The position numbers and the translations under genes were made by a program. From Psettodes erumei (taxonomy: Eukaryota; Chordata; Actinopteri; Pleuronectiformes; Psettodidae), in contig JAFBJZ010000772.1 of the NCBI GenBank assembly GCA_016785225.1, positions 5,241,501 to 5,305,500 on the forward strand: 64,000 nt of DNA. Direction: 5' to 3'. Shown piece by piece: positions 40,443 through 52,622 of this stretch (positions within the stretch are counted from its first letter, which is position 1; each line of letters begins with the position of its first letter). The notes under the pieces are model-generated. The model was not told where the DNA came from, ran no database searches, and saw only the letters and a program-made list of their open reading frames with translations.

Positions 40443-41556
40443 CTGGGACACATGAGGAGAGAGGAGAGGGAAGACCGTGACATCTTGCACACTAAACGCG
40501 CTACGTTTGCAGCATCCCGCCCGAGCTAATCAGCGTGGTCTTGAGAAGCCAAATACACGGGTGAAGTGTGTTTCCTGTGAGCTAACAGATGGCGACCAAG
40601 CCATACTGACAGCCCTCCCAGCCCCCTCCTCCCAATCCCATATCATAGTGGGAGACAAACACAGCGAGCCGACCAAAGAGAGAAAGGAGGAATGACGAGA
40701 GATCAGAGAGAAGAAAGAGAAAGACGCTGAGAGGAATGAGAAAAGAAGCAGAGTGATAGGTGGTTGACAAGCTATTTGTATTTTAACGCTCTGCGACCGT
40801 CTCTATTGTCAGTGTCGGACAGAGCGAGGCATTGTGCGGGTAAAACCCCCTAAAAGATGAGAGGTTCATGACTCAGTCCTGGATGATGACCATGAAGAGT
40901 GACTCACTCCTTCCTCGAGCGCACGCCAAAGGTTCCTTCAAACACACCTGCAGCATTTAATCCTCCCTCCAGCCCAGCATGCTGTCACTAGACAACAGCG
41001 TTGACTGGAGCACAGCTGCACCGCAGCGGCGTACACAATGCAGCAACAGGCGGACACGCTGTAACCACTGGCAGCAAGGAGGCCAAGTGAATCAGTGCTT
41101 TTCAATGAGCGTTCGTAACACTGGACTTGTTAAACCGCCGCATCGCTGGCCTTGCCCTCCATCTGAAAACACTGATGGATAATGGATCCATTGCTTTGAA
41201 TTGCATGTGTCAGAAACTGTTCTGGCATTTTTGGAGAAAGCGTGCTTCAGTCAGGCTGTTGGTGCTTCTGTTGTCCAGATTTCAGACCTGGGCTGGAGAT
41301 AGACTGCTTTCCAGTCAAAATTTAGCCTCCCATTTCAACCCAACCCCCCTTGCAGAAAAGCCCCATGGAAATATCATTGTTAGTTGCCCCCTACTTCATC
41401 TAGTTTGTGTAATGGAAACTATTTTATAAAGAAAGAGGAACAATGCAGAGATAAATAAATACAAAAGCCTAAGTAATTTTTCAAGACCTTCTATAAATGC
41501 TTCCACATGTATGGAAACAGATGAGAGCAATTCTCTCAATTCAACACTTTTGAGAA

Positions 41557-41567
41557 GGGGGGGGGGG
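41557..41567 (+). repeat. Poly-G tract (11 G) in the last banp coding intron
   Basis: An uninterrupted run of 11 G (poly-C on the transcribed sense of banp). Confidence 0.9.
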
Positions 41568-44464
41568 CAGAGACCAGCGCTAACCTTGCTCTGAACTTTG
41601 AACTGAAAGTCAGCAATGTTTACACTGTGGGACATCAAAAACCCAACTGTGACAATAACCCAGCCCCGACCAGGAAAGCCGAGCCAATTATCTTTGCCCC
41701 CACACTGGCCACTTCCCTCGTCGATTCTCTTTACTGTTGCTCAGCGCTGTTCTGTGTGTTCTGCCTTCCTTCCTTCCACCCGTTTTAATCGCATGCATTA
41801 TTTTGTCAGGTTATTATTGGGATGCTTTAGCATGCCGTACATATTGATGCAGCATCCTATAATCCTGGCACATTAACACGTTTCATTGTTTTGGGCCTGA
41901 AGTCTAATGAAAACCTGCTTTGGAAGAGTGTAAATACTGTTTGATCAAGAGACGCCACATTGTTCACAGACGGTTTCATTCTGTCCCTGACTACACCCAG
42001 GTGCCCTTACTGAACCCAAACTCCACTGAACAGAAAGCCGATGGCGGATCAGACCCCTGTGAACTTTGTTGATTTTTGTCAAGATCTGTGTACGATCAAA
42101 CATTAGGGGGAAAAAAATGAGCTCTTTTTGGGCATAGGAATCCATTCAATCAAATCAGTTGAGTAAACAAAGAGTCTGATTGCTAGCTCCGCCAAGCAGC
42201 ATGGAGCACAGATCTTGGAATACAGTGCACGGGGTGGCAATAATAGCGCATGCTCGTGAATGCACAAATAAATAGTGTTTCAGGGTCAGTTAGTGTATGA
42301 TGTGCACCCAAAACATTTCATCAACGTAGAGTGTTTATCTACCTCCACACTCACAGGGGCAGGGGGCCAATTACCTAGACGACTACAGACAACAAATGGA
42401 CAACAAGACAGGTTGTCAGGTTTGCAGAAGACAGAGTCGCAACAAGGAAATCCCAAAACCCGAATGCGCGGCCAGTCGGCACATTTGCTCTCCGCATGTC
42501 TCGCAGGGAGGCGAATATGATCAATCACCTTGCAACGTCTGCAAGGAGATCATATGGGGACGGGTCTGGCATTTGGCGCGGCCATACATCATTTGGAGCC
42601 GTCTCTGTTTATATTACGACGACACAACAAAGACTTGAGGGTACCCGCTTCTTGCATGTGACTTGGAGGAAAGGAGCGGTGAGAGGCGAGACGGGTTTTC
42701 AGCATATTTGAGAAAACCAAAAGCAGAGCGAACAATAGAAAAGTGCTGTTCTTTTATATTCCCCGCAGAGTTACACTGACCACTTCAAAGGCCGCCGTGC
42801 CATGTGCACCATCCTAAATCCACATGTGGCTGTTGCTCAACGAGCGCAATCATCAAGGGATTTTAGGCATATCTACTAATTACTACTCTTCTCCTTGTAA
42901 CACTCCATCCACTCCACTTTATTGTGTTAAATTACTGTTTGTCCAAAGAGCCATCATGATGACTGAAAGCTTGGTGCTTTGTGTTGAAGTTGAATTATGA
43001 CAATGGGGGGGCAGCAGACCCACTGTACCGGTGAATGGTTAGGCTTAAATTGCTGGAATTACGCTCGTATTGCTATTTCAACTTCAATTACGGTGATTAT
43101 GAATGAAATTTTTTTTCGCGACATATTCTGCCTTATCACGAAGCTAACCAAAACCATCATGGGACGCACGAAGGCAGGTGTCGGCCCCAACAACCAGGCA
43201 CTTTGGCGTGTAAAGGCATGTATGGATTCCTAAAACCGACGTAAAGACAGAAAAGAGTGAATGAGTTCTGTATAAAGCTTGAGATGGGCGGGGCTTGATT
43301 ATGCAGCATAAAACAACATCAACTATCAGCCATTCCTTAAAAAGAGCACGCATGTTTCATCTTTAGAGAGAATATGCTTTTCAGACGTGTGACATTTTTT
43401 TGGATTAAAAAAAAAATTCCCCCAGAAAAAAAACCTGTTTTCTGGGAGCTGTACACGAGCACAATGAAGCACTGTTCCAGATGGACGGCTGCATGGCGTT
43501 GAAAAATGGGCGGGCAGGCGATGTGAGGTGACTGGCTGTCGAACCGTTTCAGCACTTGGATGAGCATGAAATTCTACTTATTGAGTCACCAGTACAAACA
43601 AATAGCAAATGTGTTAAGGAAAAAAAAATACACAGTTCGTTAAATGCATTTTTTTTTTTTAAAAAGGCACAAGGGCGTCTACTTCATTTTGGGCGAAAAC
43701 TACAAGCTCCGGGGAACACTGCGGCGAGAAACATCTCATCGCTGAGGTTAGAGGTGAGCTCCCTGCGCCACTGCTGCCAGAGAGACGGAGCCCTGTTGGA
43801 CCGTTTCGGCCGGTTTAATGAAGTCCCACTTGGACTCAGTTTTTGTGACTTGAAAGGTTGCGGCGTTCTGCCACTGCGTGGAATGACCGTGTCTTGAATC
43901 AGCTGCAAAGGCGATTTTTGTGGCTGTGATGAGCCTCTTGACCGGGAACAGCTGATGAGGCTCATAAGTAATCTTTAGTTTAGTTCCTTATGACAGACCA
44001 AAAGAAATAAAAAAAAAGCTATTTGCCAGGAACAGAGCGGTAATATTTATAACTGATGGGTTGCAACATAAACCTATGGTAGCATGAAATTATACAGAGG
44101 GTTTGTGTATTTGAGGAAAAGTAGCACTGACTACGCCTCAGAGTACAAAAATACACAAAATCACGGGGCTTGCATCCTTTGGCTGAGGATCGAGTGTACG
44201 GAACAGATTAATGGCATCACTGAAGGACTGATTACAAGTCAGAGTACGTCAGATTGAGGAAAACAGGGTGAGAGTGCAGTTATTTATTATGGATTGCTTA
44301 AAAAAAACAAACACGTGAAGAGGGACTGATTTAGATTAATACTGGGGTCTGTTTCACCTCAAACTAACGATAGCTGCATACTCCAGCGCTTGGACTGCTC
44401 CCCGGTTACAAACAATCTGTGTCTGTGTACACATGCATGAGACCTTGGAAGAGTTTGTGTTTTT

Positions 44465-44490
44465 GTGTGTGTGTGTGTGGTTTTTTTTTT
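44465..44490 (+). repeat. (GT)n plus T10 next to a banp splice donor
   Basis: On the banp strand this is an A-run followed by about eight CA units, beginning two bases after the exon 44493-44633. Confidence 0.95.
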
Positions 44491-44492
44491 AC

Positions 44493-44633
44493 CTGTACGG
44501 CAGCTGCGTGATCTGTGACCGGGGCGAGCTGCACATACTGCACTTGGATGTCGGGGGGCAGGGGGGAGCCTTCCACTGCCGCGGCCCCCCCGTCGGCCGA
44601 CGCCACCGCGATCAGCTGAGCTCCACGCAGCAC
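44493..44633 (-). CDS. banp: banp coding exon: VLRGAQLIAVAS ... VQYVQLAPV segment
   Basis: The exon has 47 codons: VLRGAQLIAVASADGGAAAV, then EGSPLPPDIQ, then VQYVQLAPVTDHAAAVQ. It matches mammalian BANP VLQGAQLIAVASSD and DIQVQYVQLAPVSDH almost residue for residue. The acceptor is CCGCCCTAG/GTGCTG. The donor is ACAG/GTAAAAAAAA, which lacks the usual G at position +5 and is followed by an A-run and a CA repeat, so it looks weak. It is in phase 0 at both ends. The Ala/Gly-rich insert (ADGGAAAVEG) is GC-rich and differs from the mammalian sequence. Confidence 0.95.
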
Positions 44634-46539
44634 CTAGGGCGGAAAAAGGAGGAAGGGGTCGTCAACAGTTTCTGTTCACCTTCGACATGGGTCCAATGGG
44701 CGAACCGCCCGCCCTCATCAGCACCATCCCACCCCGCAACGGTCTTCAGCACACACCACTGGAAGCAGGAGGCGAACAAAAACAAACGGCAGAGAGCCTC
44801 ATTTGTGTGCGATCCCATGTGTTTATATTCTTTTATTTATCGCAGCTGTCACTGTGTACCGGCACCGTGTCACACAAACACACCGAGTACCTCTGCGGCA
44901 AGGAAAGACTCATGCAGCGGTATCTGAGTGACGTAAATAAACACTTCAGCCGCGCTGTTCTCACTCCCTCGCATCCCACCCTCCGTTTGGACATCGAGTT
45001 GGAGAAGGAACTTTTACGGTCCGTTCAACTCGATTATATTTTCACAGGTCTCGTTTTCCCAGACCCCGTAACACGATGGGCTAGTTAGTATTCATTTTGC
45101 CTGGGTTAATTCCATTACATCCACAAAGAAATAAACGGAACTGGCAGAGAATGGGCAAGTGAGACATCGCGGGGGAATCCTAATCTCCCACAGTGTTGAA
45201 AGTCAGCCAGGCGACATTAGAGCTCTGCGGTCTGGACGCGCTAATTACAGAGCCGTGCAGCGCAGCTGGAGCGCTGTTGGGTATCCCTATAGTTTGTTGA
45301 GGCTATTCCTATGCAAAGGCTGCGACCGCGGACTCGCAGAGCGTTGCATGTGTGTGCGCCACTTGCGCCGAGGTCGCACACAAACAAGCACACGCGTGCT
45401 CCGGGGATTAGCCGAGCACTGCCGTCAATTTGGACAGCGGGACTCCCATGTGACAACAGACACACAATTTAACGTACAATCATCCTGTCAACAGAAACGC
45501 AGAGAAAGACGGATGGAGGGGAAACATTCATTTGAGCTTTGTGCCTGTGGATGTTCGTGTTAGTCAGACAGAGGTCACAGACCGCATCAGTGTGGCCCAG
45601 AGCCTTCCGGCAACAAGTTTCACAGAGGAGGGGGATTACTGCTTTGAAATAAATGGTAGTCCTACATGAACCGTTCAATTTTTTTTTTTTTTAATTTCAG
45701 TCTCAGGGCCTTAGACTCAACACAGGCCACCTCGGTGTCTCCTGCCTGGCAGGTTTCATTTGTTGTCTTTGTGATTTCCATGTGAGGTCTCCGTCTCCGG
45801 CTCAGTCGTCTTCCAGCTGGGACTCGGTGCTGGGACTGGCTGGGACATGCTAAACAGACATTAAAAATTTAAAGGAGACTATGCAAGCCTGCAGGAAAAA
45901 AGAAATAACCAAAACAAACCCAAACCTCACAAACCTCAATTACAGATGTTTGTTGCCCCCTAACCCTTCCAATCTCAGAGCCCCACACTGCCTCCCGAAC
46001 CCCCAGTCCGGCCTTTGCTTTGAAGTTCAGTTAGTGACGGGCCCAGCCGCTCAGTTAACCCCCCCCACCACCACCACCCCACCCCACCGCACCCGTCGGC
46101 TTTCCTCGTCGTCAGACAGACTTCGCCAGTGTCACCACAAAATCTGTCGCCTCATCACCATAATTCACCGGGCCCGATGGAAGCTATTAGCGTAAGCATC
46201 CTGCCTGACTCACCCGACCAGACAACCGGGACACTGCAAGCACAAGCAGGGATCAAGGGCACGAGTTACACTCTGATATAGACAACTGGCGAGAGACGGG
46301 TTCAGTGAGTCACCGCGTATGACGAGCCATACGGCACTCCTGATCAATCGGAGAATTATTCCAAAGGGTTTGTGCAAAACAGACAGTTCAGGGGATGGAT
46401 TCCACGTTTGACGCCAACTCTTATGTCTGTGCGCTAAATATGAAGTTGAAACCAGCAAGAGACGAGAAGCAGGCGGCAACCATGAGCTCGGCTGTGTCCA
46501 AAGGCAAGAGGAAATCCGCCGACCAGTCGTTCTCAAACT

Positions 46540-46618
46540 CAGAACCCCCCCGCTTCCTGTCTTTAGGCTAAGCTAACGCAACAGGAGTACATCCCTACTC
46601 CATAACTATTCCTTTATG
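46540..46618 (-). repeat. Short copy of the GCTAAGCTAAC-type dispersed repeat
   Basis: The minus strand reads GGAATAGTTATGG at its start and GTTAGCTTAGCCTAAAGACA then GGAAGC at its end. These are both ends of the same repeat family as at 28370-28690, with the middle missing. The copy lies inside the 13.2 kb banp intron. Confidence 0.5.
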
Positions 46619-48814
46619 GTGCATATAGAGTGCACTGTGAAAGTAGGGAGGCCAAATCTATGCCAACAGGGCTCAGTCAGTCATCTCATCGAGACCAGTG
46701 GGAAACCAAACACACCACCAGCTGTTTGTGTGTGTCTGCGCGGCCGACGCAGCGATGCATCCTCAACTCCACATTATCAACGTATGGTTCTCTTATCCAG
46801 GATCAAACGCGGCTTCTGCCAAGTGCTCGTCTGTCGGCGGCCGTACGTAGGCACGATGAGGAGTCCGTGCTGCCCAACCAGTGTATCTAAATGCACAATT
46901 ACCGGGGGTTCAGGGGATGCTACGCTTGACACTTGAGATTGTAAACACTTGTCCCACTCAATTAGATTCTCCACCTCCATTTGAGAGCAGTTTGCATTCT
47001 CAGCTGCGGCGAGCAGCACACTGAGGCTCACTAAAGCATTTACAGAGTTGGAACGGTGTGTGAGATCTCTGCAGTGATTACACAGGACCCACATCCTGTC
47101 CCACGACTTGCCTCGTCAGAACAACCCGTCTCCGCCATTTGGACCAGACACAGTCAGGAACTCCATCTGCGCTCAGGAGATGTGCATCCGCTGCACGGGA
47201 GCTGCCCAGAAAGCGGACGCACGAGTTTACTCCCCACCAGCATAAATGATGGCTTTGTTCTCCATGATTACCTCAAGTTTGGAAGTTCCTATAAAACACC
47301 TTTGAGCACTATTACGCAACTCTGCGAGGACTGATGATAATTACCGCTCATTCAGTTAATAGTGCATAATCATCATTAAACCGGTCGGCAACGGTGAAAA
47401 AACAAAAATAATTACAATATTCTATCAAGGAAAGCTTTTATGAGGTAGAAAATGAACCGGCTGATGTAGCATGTTTAATCAACGACAAATCAAGGCTGTT
47501 AGCAGAAACTAATACCTTATGCAACGAGGTGACAAATGTTTGACGGGGCTTTTTTGGAGCAGACAAGTCCCCTGACAACGGCAAAACTTTACAGCCCCGT
47601 CTTGATTGCCTAACGGCGACTAAGAGCTGGGCTGACTCACTTAAAACGCAGCCCAGCATATTAGATTTGAAGTCGTGAGCTCAATTTGTCAGAAACCGGG
47701 GCCATCCGCAGAATCTCTCGTGAATTAGTTACCGGTGATCTCAATATTTTATGGGACGGGACCCTTAAACAATCAGCGCCGGCTGGCCGGCCGGTCGGCC
47801 ACCCCCATGCCGGAGGGCCAAAGAGGAGAGCGAGAGAGCGGGATTAAAGGGCTGCGATACTGGAGCGCAGTGCTGGAGAGAGGAGCACTGAACAATCAAG
47901 AACATCTTAAATTTTCTGCAGGCTCTGCAGGCTGCCGTGGCCTTGAGAAAAAAGGGAAAGAAAAAAAAATAAATCTTTTGCTGATGCTGTAATGCTTTCA
48001 GTAATGGATCCAGGACACTAAAGAAATACAGCGATGGGAGAGGAAACACACACACACACACAAAAAAAAGAACAAGAGCAACTTAATGCAGAAAACATTC
48101 AAGATTTCAGGACTGACAGACAATAACCAAATGGAATAAACAAGACTTTTTGACCCGGCCCGCGCCCTCCGCTTGTCTGAGGGTTTTAAAATGCACTTTT
48201 CTCCTGTAACTTCCTCCGGTGAGGCTTGAATAACGGACTAACAGTCCCAGAGCGCTGCGTCAGTTAAAAAGAAAAAAAAGGAGTCGCTTCCAAGATGCAC
48301 ATACTTGTTGCAGGCTGGCATCGATTCCCAGGCTCTCAGGAGGTCTCGGTTAAACTCAGCTGTGAATCGGGAGATGCTGTGAGTCACCCACTTAGCGTGC
48401 GTGTGCGTGTGTTGGTGTCTGGGTATGCTTTTAACAATTTTTGCCTCACCCTCCCTGCGCTCAAAAGTACGCCGGCGTCTCCCCTAACACAGGATCATCC
48501 CTTTTAGAGGAAACAAAAATACATACGCGTAAGACAGTTTTGTTTGGGTTTTTTTTTTTCCTGAATTCTAAAAAAAGAGAGCTACACAAATCTGGTTCCT
48601 ATCAATTCTCAGAGGAATACCTCCTTTTCTTTTAGATCTGGGGGAAAAAAACAAAACAAAACAAGGAAATGAAAAAAGAAACATTTGGACTTTTGAGTGG
48701 CTGGAACTTCCTCTCAGCTTCACAGCCGTCAACAACATCTGCAACTGCCAACCCCGGACAGATGTTCAAGCAGAAACACTAGCTCCGGGTGAGTAGGCGA
48801 GGTGGGAGGGGAGC

Positions 48815-48826
48815 GGGGGGGGGGGG
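48815..48826 (+). repeat. Poly-G tract (12 G)
   Basis: An uninterrupted G run in the 13.2 kb banp intron. Confidence 0.9.
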
Positions 48827-50579
48827 TAGACCGAGGGCTGGCTGTGGCTTGGCTGTAAAGATGCCCGTAGACACAGCAAAGCTCTGAGCGCTTGCTGAGT
48901 GGGAAAGTGAACACACTGGCCTAAATGCGTCTCACTGCAGCCATTAACTCTCTTAGTTCCACATGCCTTTTACTGCACCTCCGAGTCCGAGGCCCGTTCT
49001 GACTTTCGAGCGGGCCCCGGCCTCCACTATGACCGAATGGACGACGGAGGGGTCGTGATGCAAATCCAGAAAATGTCTGATGTTGAAATAGAAGCCAGAG
49101 AGTGTCGTTCAGGGTTCCTCTGCGGTCTCGCTTATCTGCAGTTAAACGTTCGGCCTCCTGACGCGCGCTCTTCCCACAAAGCACCGACGCGTCCATCTCC
49201 CGACCACGCCGTACGTCGCGCAGTACGGACTGGCCGCTCGAAATTTTGTTCTCGTCTCGCGCGACCCCTGACCTTGTAACTTGGTGTACTGTTTCCCATC
49301 TCCACCCACACCCTGACACTGTTTGTGCACCACGGCTCGACACCTGCATCCAATCAAACCCTCCCTTGCATCCTTTTGCTCCGCAACTCCCACCAGCCGA
49401 CCGGGAGTCGAGATTCAGACGGGGCTCAGAGAAGTTTTATGACAAAACCGGCTTTGCTTCAATTCGGATCCAGAACCAGCAAATCAAAAAAAAAAAAGTG
49501 CGGGGCGGGGGGGGCTGCTGATGACAAAAATAAAAGCTGCAATTAAAAGTCCCTTTTAAAAAACAAAAAGGAAGAAAACTCCAGCTTAGGTTTCCTCTGT
49601 TCTCCAGTGCAAATACCAGCTCGGCCTGCCTGATTGGCGAAGGCATTTTTACAATGTCCGTAAAACTCGTGATTTAAGATGATGACTTTATCGTGTTTCC
49701 AATTATCCTGTTTAATTCAACGGAGGCCAAGAAGTTGATACGCACAGGTTGTAAAGCCTAACTAACAAAACATCACGCTGCACAAAACGCCCGTCTCAAC
49801 GATTCATTTAACGCGGTGCCGAGTCAGGATCTACATGCACATTAACGGAGGCCAAGATGTTTCTTAAATCAAATGCTGTTTTTCCTGTAACAGCTGAAGT
49901 GATATATTTCATTCCGTTTTCAGCGACTGGGCCCCGCTTTTCAGTATCCACAAGCAAATGTAAATGCATTGGAAAATACAGATTTTAAGAGGAAACGCCG
50001 TCCAAATGACCTGTGGACGACCTTTCCAGCAGCACATGCCAGCGTCCAAACAAACTGTCTTTCAGACCGGGTCCCAAACTGAAACGCGCTCAGCGCCTCG
50101 GGCGCACGGCAGCCAAGAATCCACGGGTTTCACCTCGGATCTCAGGCCTGCCGTGAGAGACGTCTGTCATCTTACGTCAGCGCGCGGCAGTCCTTAGACG
50201 CAGGCGTCGCATCAATCATCTTTTACCGCGCGTGACGAACCGCTCGGAGGGCTCGGCGTCTCGACCTCGCTCTGGAGCCGGTGCAGCGGAGAACCGACGA
50301 AGCACCTTTCAGTTGCAGGGCGCGTTATGTAAGCTGCTGTCATTCGCACGAAAAACAACTTTTATTTTTCCCTCACTGCTAGTCATGCTGCTTTTTGGGG
50401 TTTTTTTTCAACCAGCACTCTACTTCGTATCCAGTTCGCTTTTGTTCGCTCGTTTTCTGGTGTGTGTGTGTCTGTGTGTGCAGTCAAAAACAAAATCAGT
50501 GATCAAACTCTTCACAAAAGGCCGCCGACTAATCTCGTCCTGTTAATCAAGTTACCCCACGCCTCTTCTCATCATGACC

Positions 50580-51290
50580 TTCACGTGCGTCCGATACCTG
50601 GACTGAGACGTCTACGCGGCACGAGTGCGACGTTGACCCCGGTTGCAATCAACCCAGAGTCCACGTCGGCCCCGGGAACCGGCTGGAGGCCGAAACCGCC
50701 TCCACGAAGACAAAGGAGAACACCACTGGGGGTAGCCTCCTAACAAAAGCACGCCCACGCGCACGCGCGGAACTGAGGATTCCCCCGGCCTGCGGCTCTT
50801 ACGCTCCCGGCCACGGTGCCACAGGGACACAAAGCAGACCGCGACTCCTTTGAAACGGGATCCACCACGAGAACCCCTAAATCCTTGACTGCTTACATAC
50901 GTCCCACTTACGCTAAACATCGGTCATAAAACATCTTGTTTGTGTCTTTTTCATCTCATTCTCGCCCTCCCCCAGCGCTGCGAATCCCGGGGATGGGAAC
51001 AACCCCTCACACACACAAGAAACCACATTCCTGAGCGGAGAGAAGAAGAGGACGACTGAGGAAGTCGGGCCGCGGGCCAGCAGTTTGATTCCAGCACAGA
51101 TCACACCCCGATTCTGTGAGTTGAGCTCGACGCATTGTTCAAGCATCTGCTTTGTGGGCAGGGAGGACAGACGCGAGGAGAGACGCCTTCCCGGAAACGG
51201 CGGCCGTTCACCGAAGCCCGAGCGGCAGAAGACGGCGCAGGAGGATGGCGTCTCTGAGGCGGACGCGCGCAGATGGTACGTAATACATGT
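50580..51290. promoter_or_regulatory. CpG-rich segment inside the 13.2 kb banp intron
   Basis: The segment is rich in G, C and CpG. It includes TTCCCGGAAACGGCGGCCG near 51188, with an ETS-like CCGGAA core. On the plus strand an ATG in good context at 51245 is followed after 31 bases by a donor-like GATG/GTACGT. It could be an internal or antisense promoter, or simply GC-rich intron. Confidence 0.25.
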
Positions 51291-51580
51291 CTCCTCTTCT
51301 GTGTCACCTCGCTCCGCTGTCTCACTTTTCCCCCACCGGACGCTGTTCTTCTCATCCTGCCCTTCGGCGACACATCTATCCGTCCCTCCCCTCCCCGCGC
51401 CGCGCCGAGCTGGACTCTGCTGTTCTTTGACCCAGTTCCCACATTGACCGTGAACAGTGCCGCTTGGGAGGATCCACCAGATGCACCGTAACATGTGCTG
51501 ACAGGAAGGGATGGCAGAGGTTCAGCTGGGGAGAGAGTGAGGTGGGGGGAATGGGTTCATAGTCTTGACAGTCACACTTA

Positions 51581-51624
51581 ACACCCCCCCCCACACACAC
51601 ACACACACAGAGACACACACACAT
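51581..51624 (+). repeat. C-run followed by (CA)n microsatellite
   Basis: A run of nine C followed by CA units, with a GAGA interruption. Confidence 0.95.
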
Positions 51625-52600
51625 CTCCAATGGGCGGCATTTGGGGCCATCTTCAGTAAATGACGCATGCGGATGACAGGATTAGTAAATAGCTGTCTCT
51701 TGAGACGAGCTGGATTTTTTTTTTTTTTTCAGGCCAACACAACACGAGAGCCCCCTTCAAACCCCGTGCCCGCCCGACGTGCGGACTGTTACGGCCCGTC
51801 CTCCTCGTTAGAACGCCGGGGTTATTTTCTGCTTCCTCGTGTTGGCGCGGCACTCGTTGCCGTGCATTTCTTTAAAAGCGTGCGTTTTTTTGTTTGGTTT
51901 GTGTTATTTTTTTCCCCCCGTCTGATTCACAGCTCCACTGGTCTCAGTTTCCCAATCATGAATGGGGCAAAACATCACTTCCAGACGGTCTCCCTTTTTG
52001 GCTTTCTCTGTCTCTCTCTCTCCCCACCTCCTCCTCCTCCTCCTCTTCATCAGTCACTCCTTTCATCTTCCAGTCCTCCATTTGGTCTGCATCAGTGCAG
52101 GTTAAGATCACAGCCCAGACAGAGAGGGAGAGAAGGGCACTCGATAAGAGGCTGTGACAGACAGGGAGCGCAGTAAAAGAGGAATTATTTTATAGTTTCA
52201 TGGCTCTGCCTTCTTTTCCGTCTGCATGAGAGGGTTTTTATAGGCTGCCAGAGAAATTTGGATCCAGCTCCGCTCGGCGTTTCAGCTGGCACAGTTTGCG
52301 CTAGGTTCAGGGCTCAGTTGGCATGCACTGGCATGAAAGCGGATACACAAACATCTGCAGCCAAACTACACAGATCCCATGCCTGTCGACAAACACACAA
52401 ACAGAGTGAAGGGTGAGACATGCGCAACGCCGTCGCTGCTCTTTGCACGCGGCGAGTCTTCTCTTGGCAATACACGGGCGGACGGAGGGCAGGGCGAGGG
52501 GTCAGTCCGCGGCCCGTCTCCTCCAATAAAAAAAGACAACTCACTTCATGCTGCCAATGAAGCTGGACCTGGGGGTTGACCCCTTATGCCCCCTCACATC

Positions 52601-52622
52601 TCACTCACTCACTCACTCACTC
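52601..52622 (+). repeat. (TCAC)5 tetranucleotide repeat
   Basis: Five perfect TCAC units in the 13.2 kb banp intron. Confidence 0.95.

Noticed and set aside
49718..49858. AACGGAGGCCAAGA occurring twice about 125 bases apart
   Set aside because: Only 14 bases long, with unrelated flanks; too little to call a repeat family or paired site.
50913..51494. 193-codon open frame on the minus strand
   Set aside because: The longest frame in the window lies in GC-rich banp intron, where stops are rare. Opposite-strand frames of similar length overlap it, and the protein shows no motif.
51667..52176. 169-codon open frame on the plus strand
   Set aside because: Built on poly-T, CTC and CT repeats (Phe, Pro and Ser runs); a low-complexity artefact.
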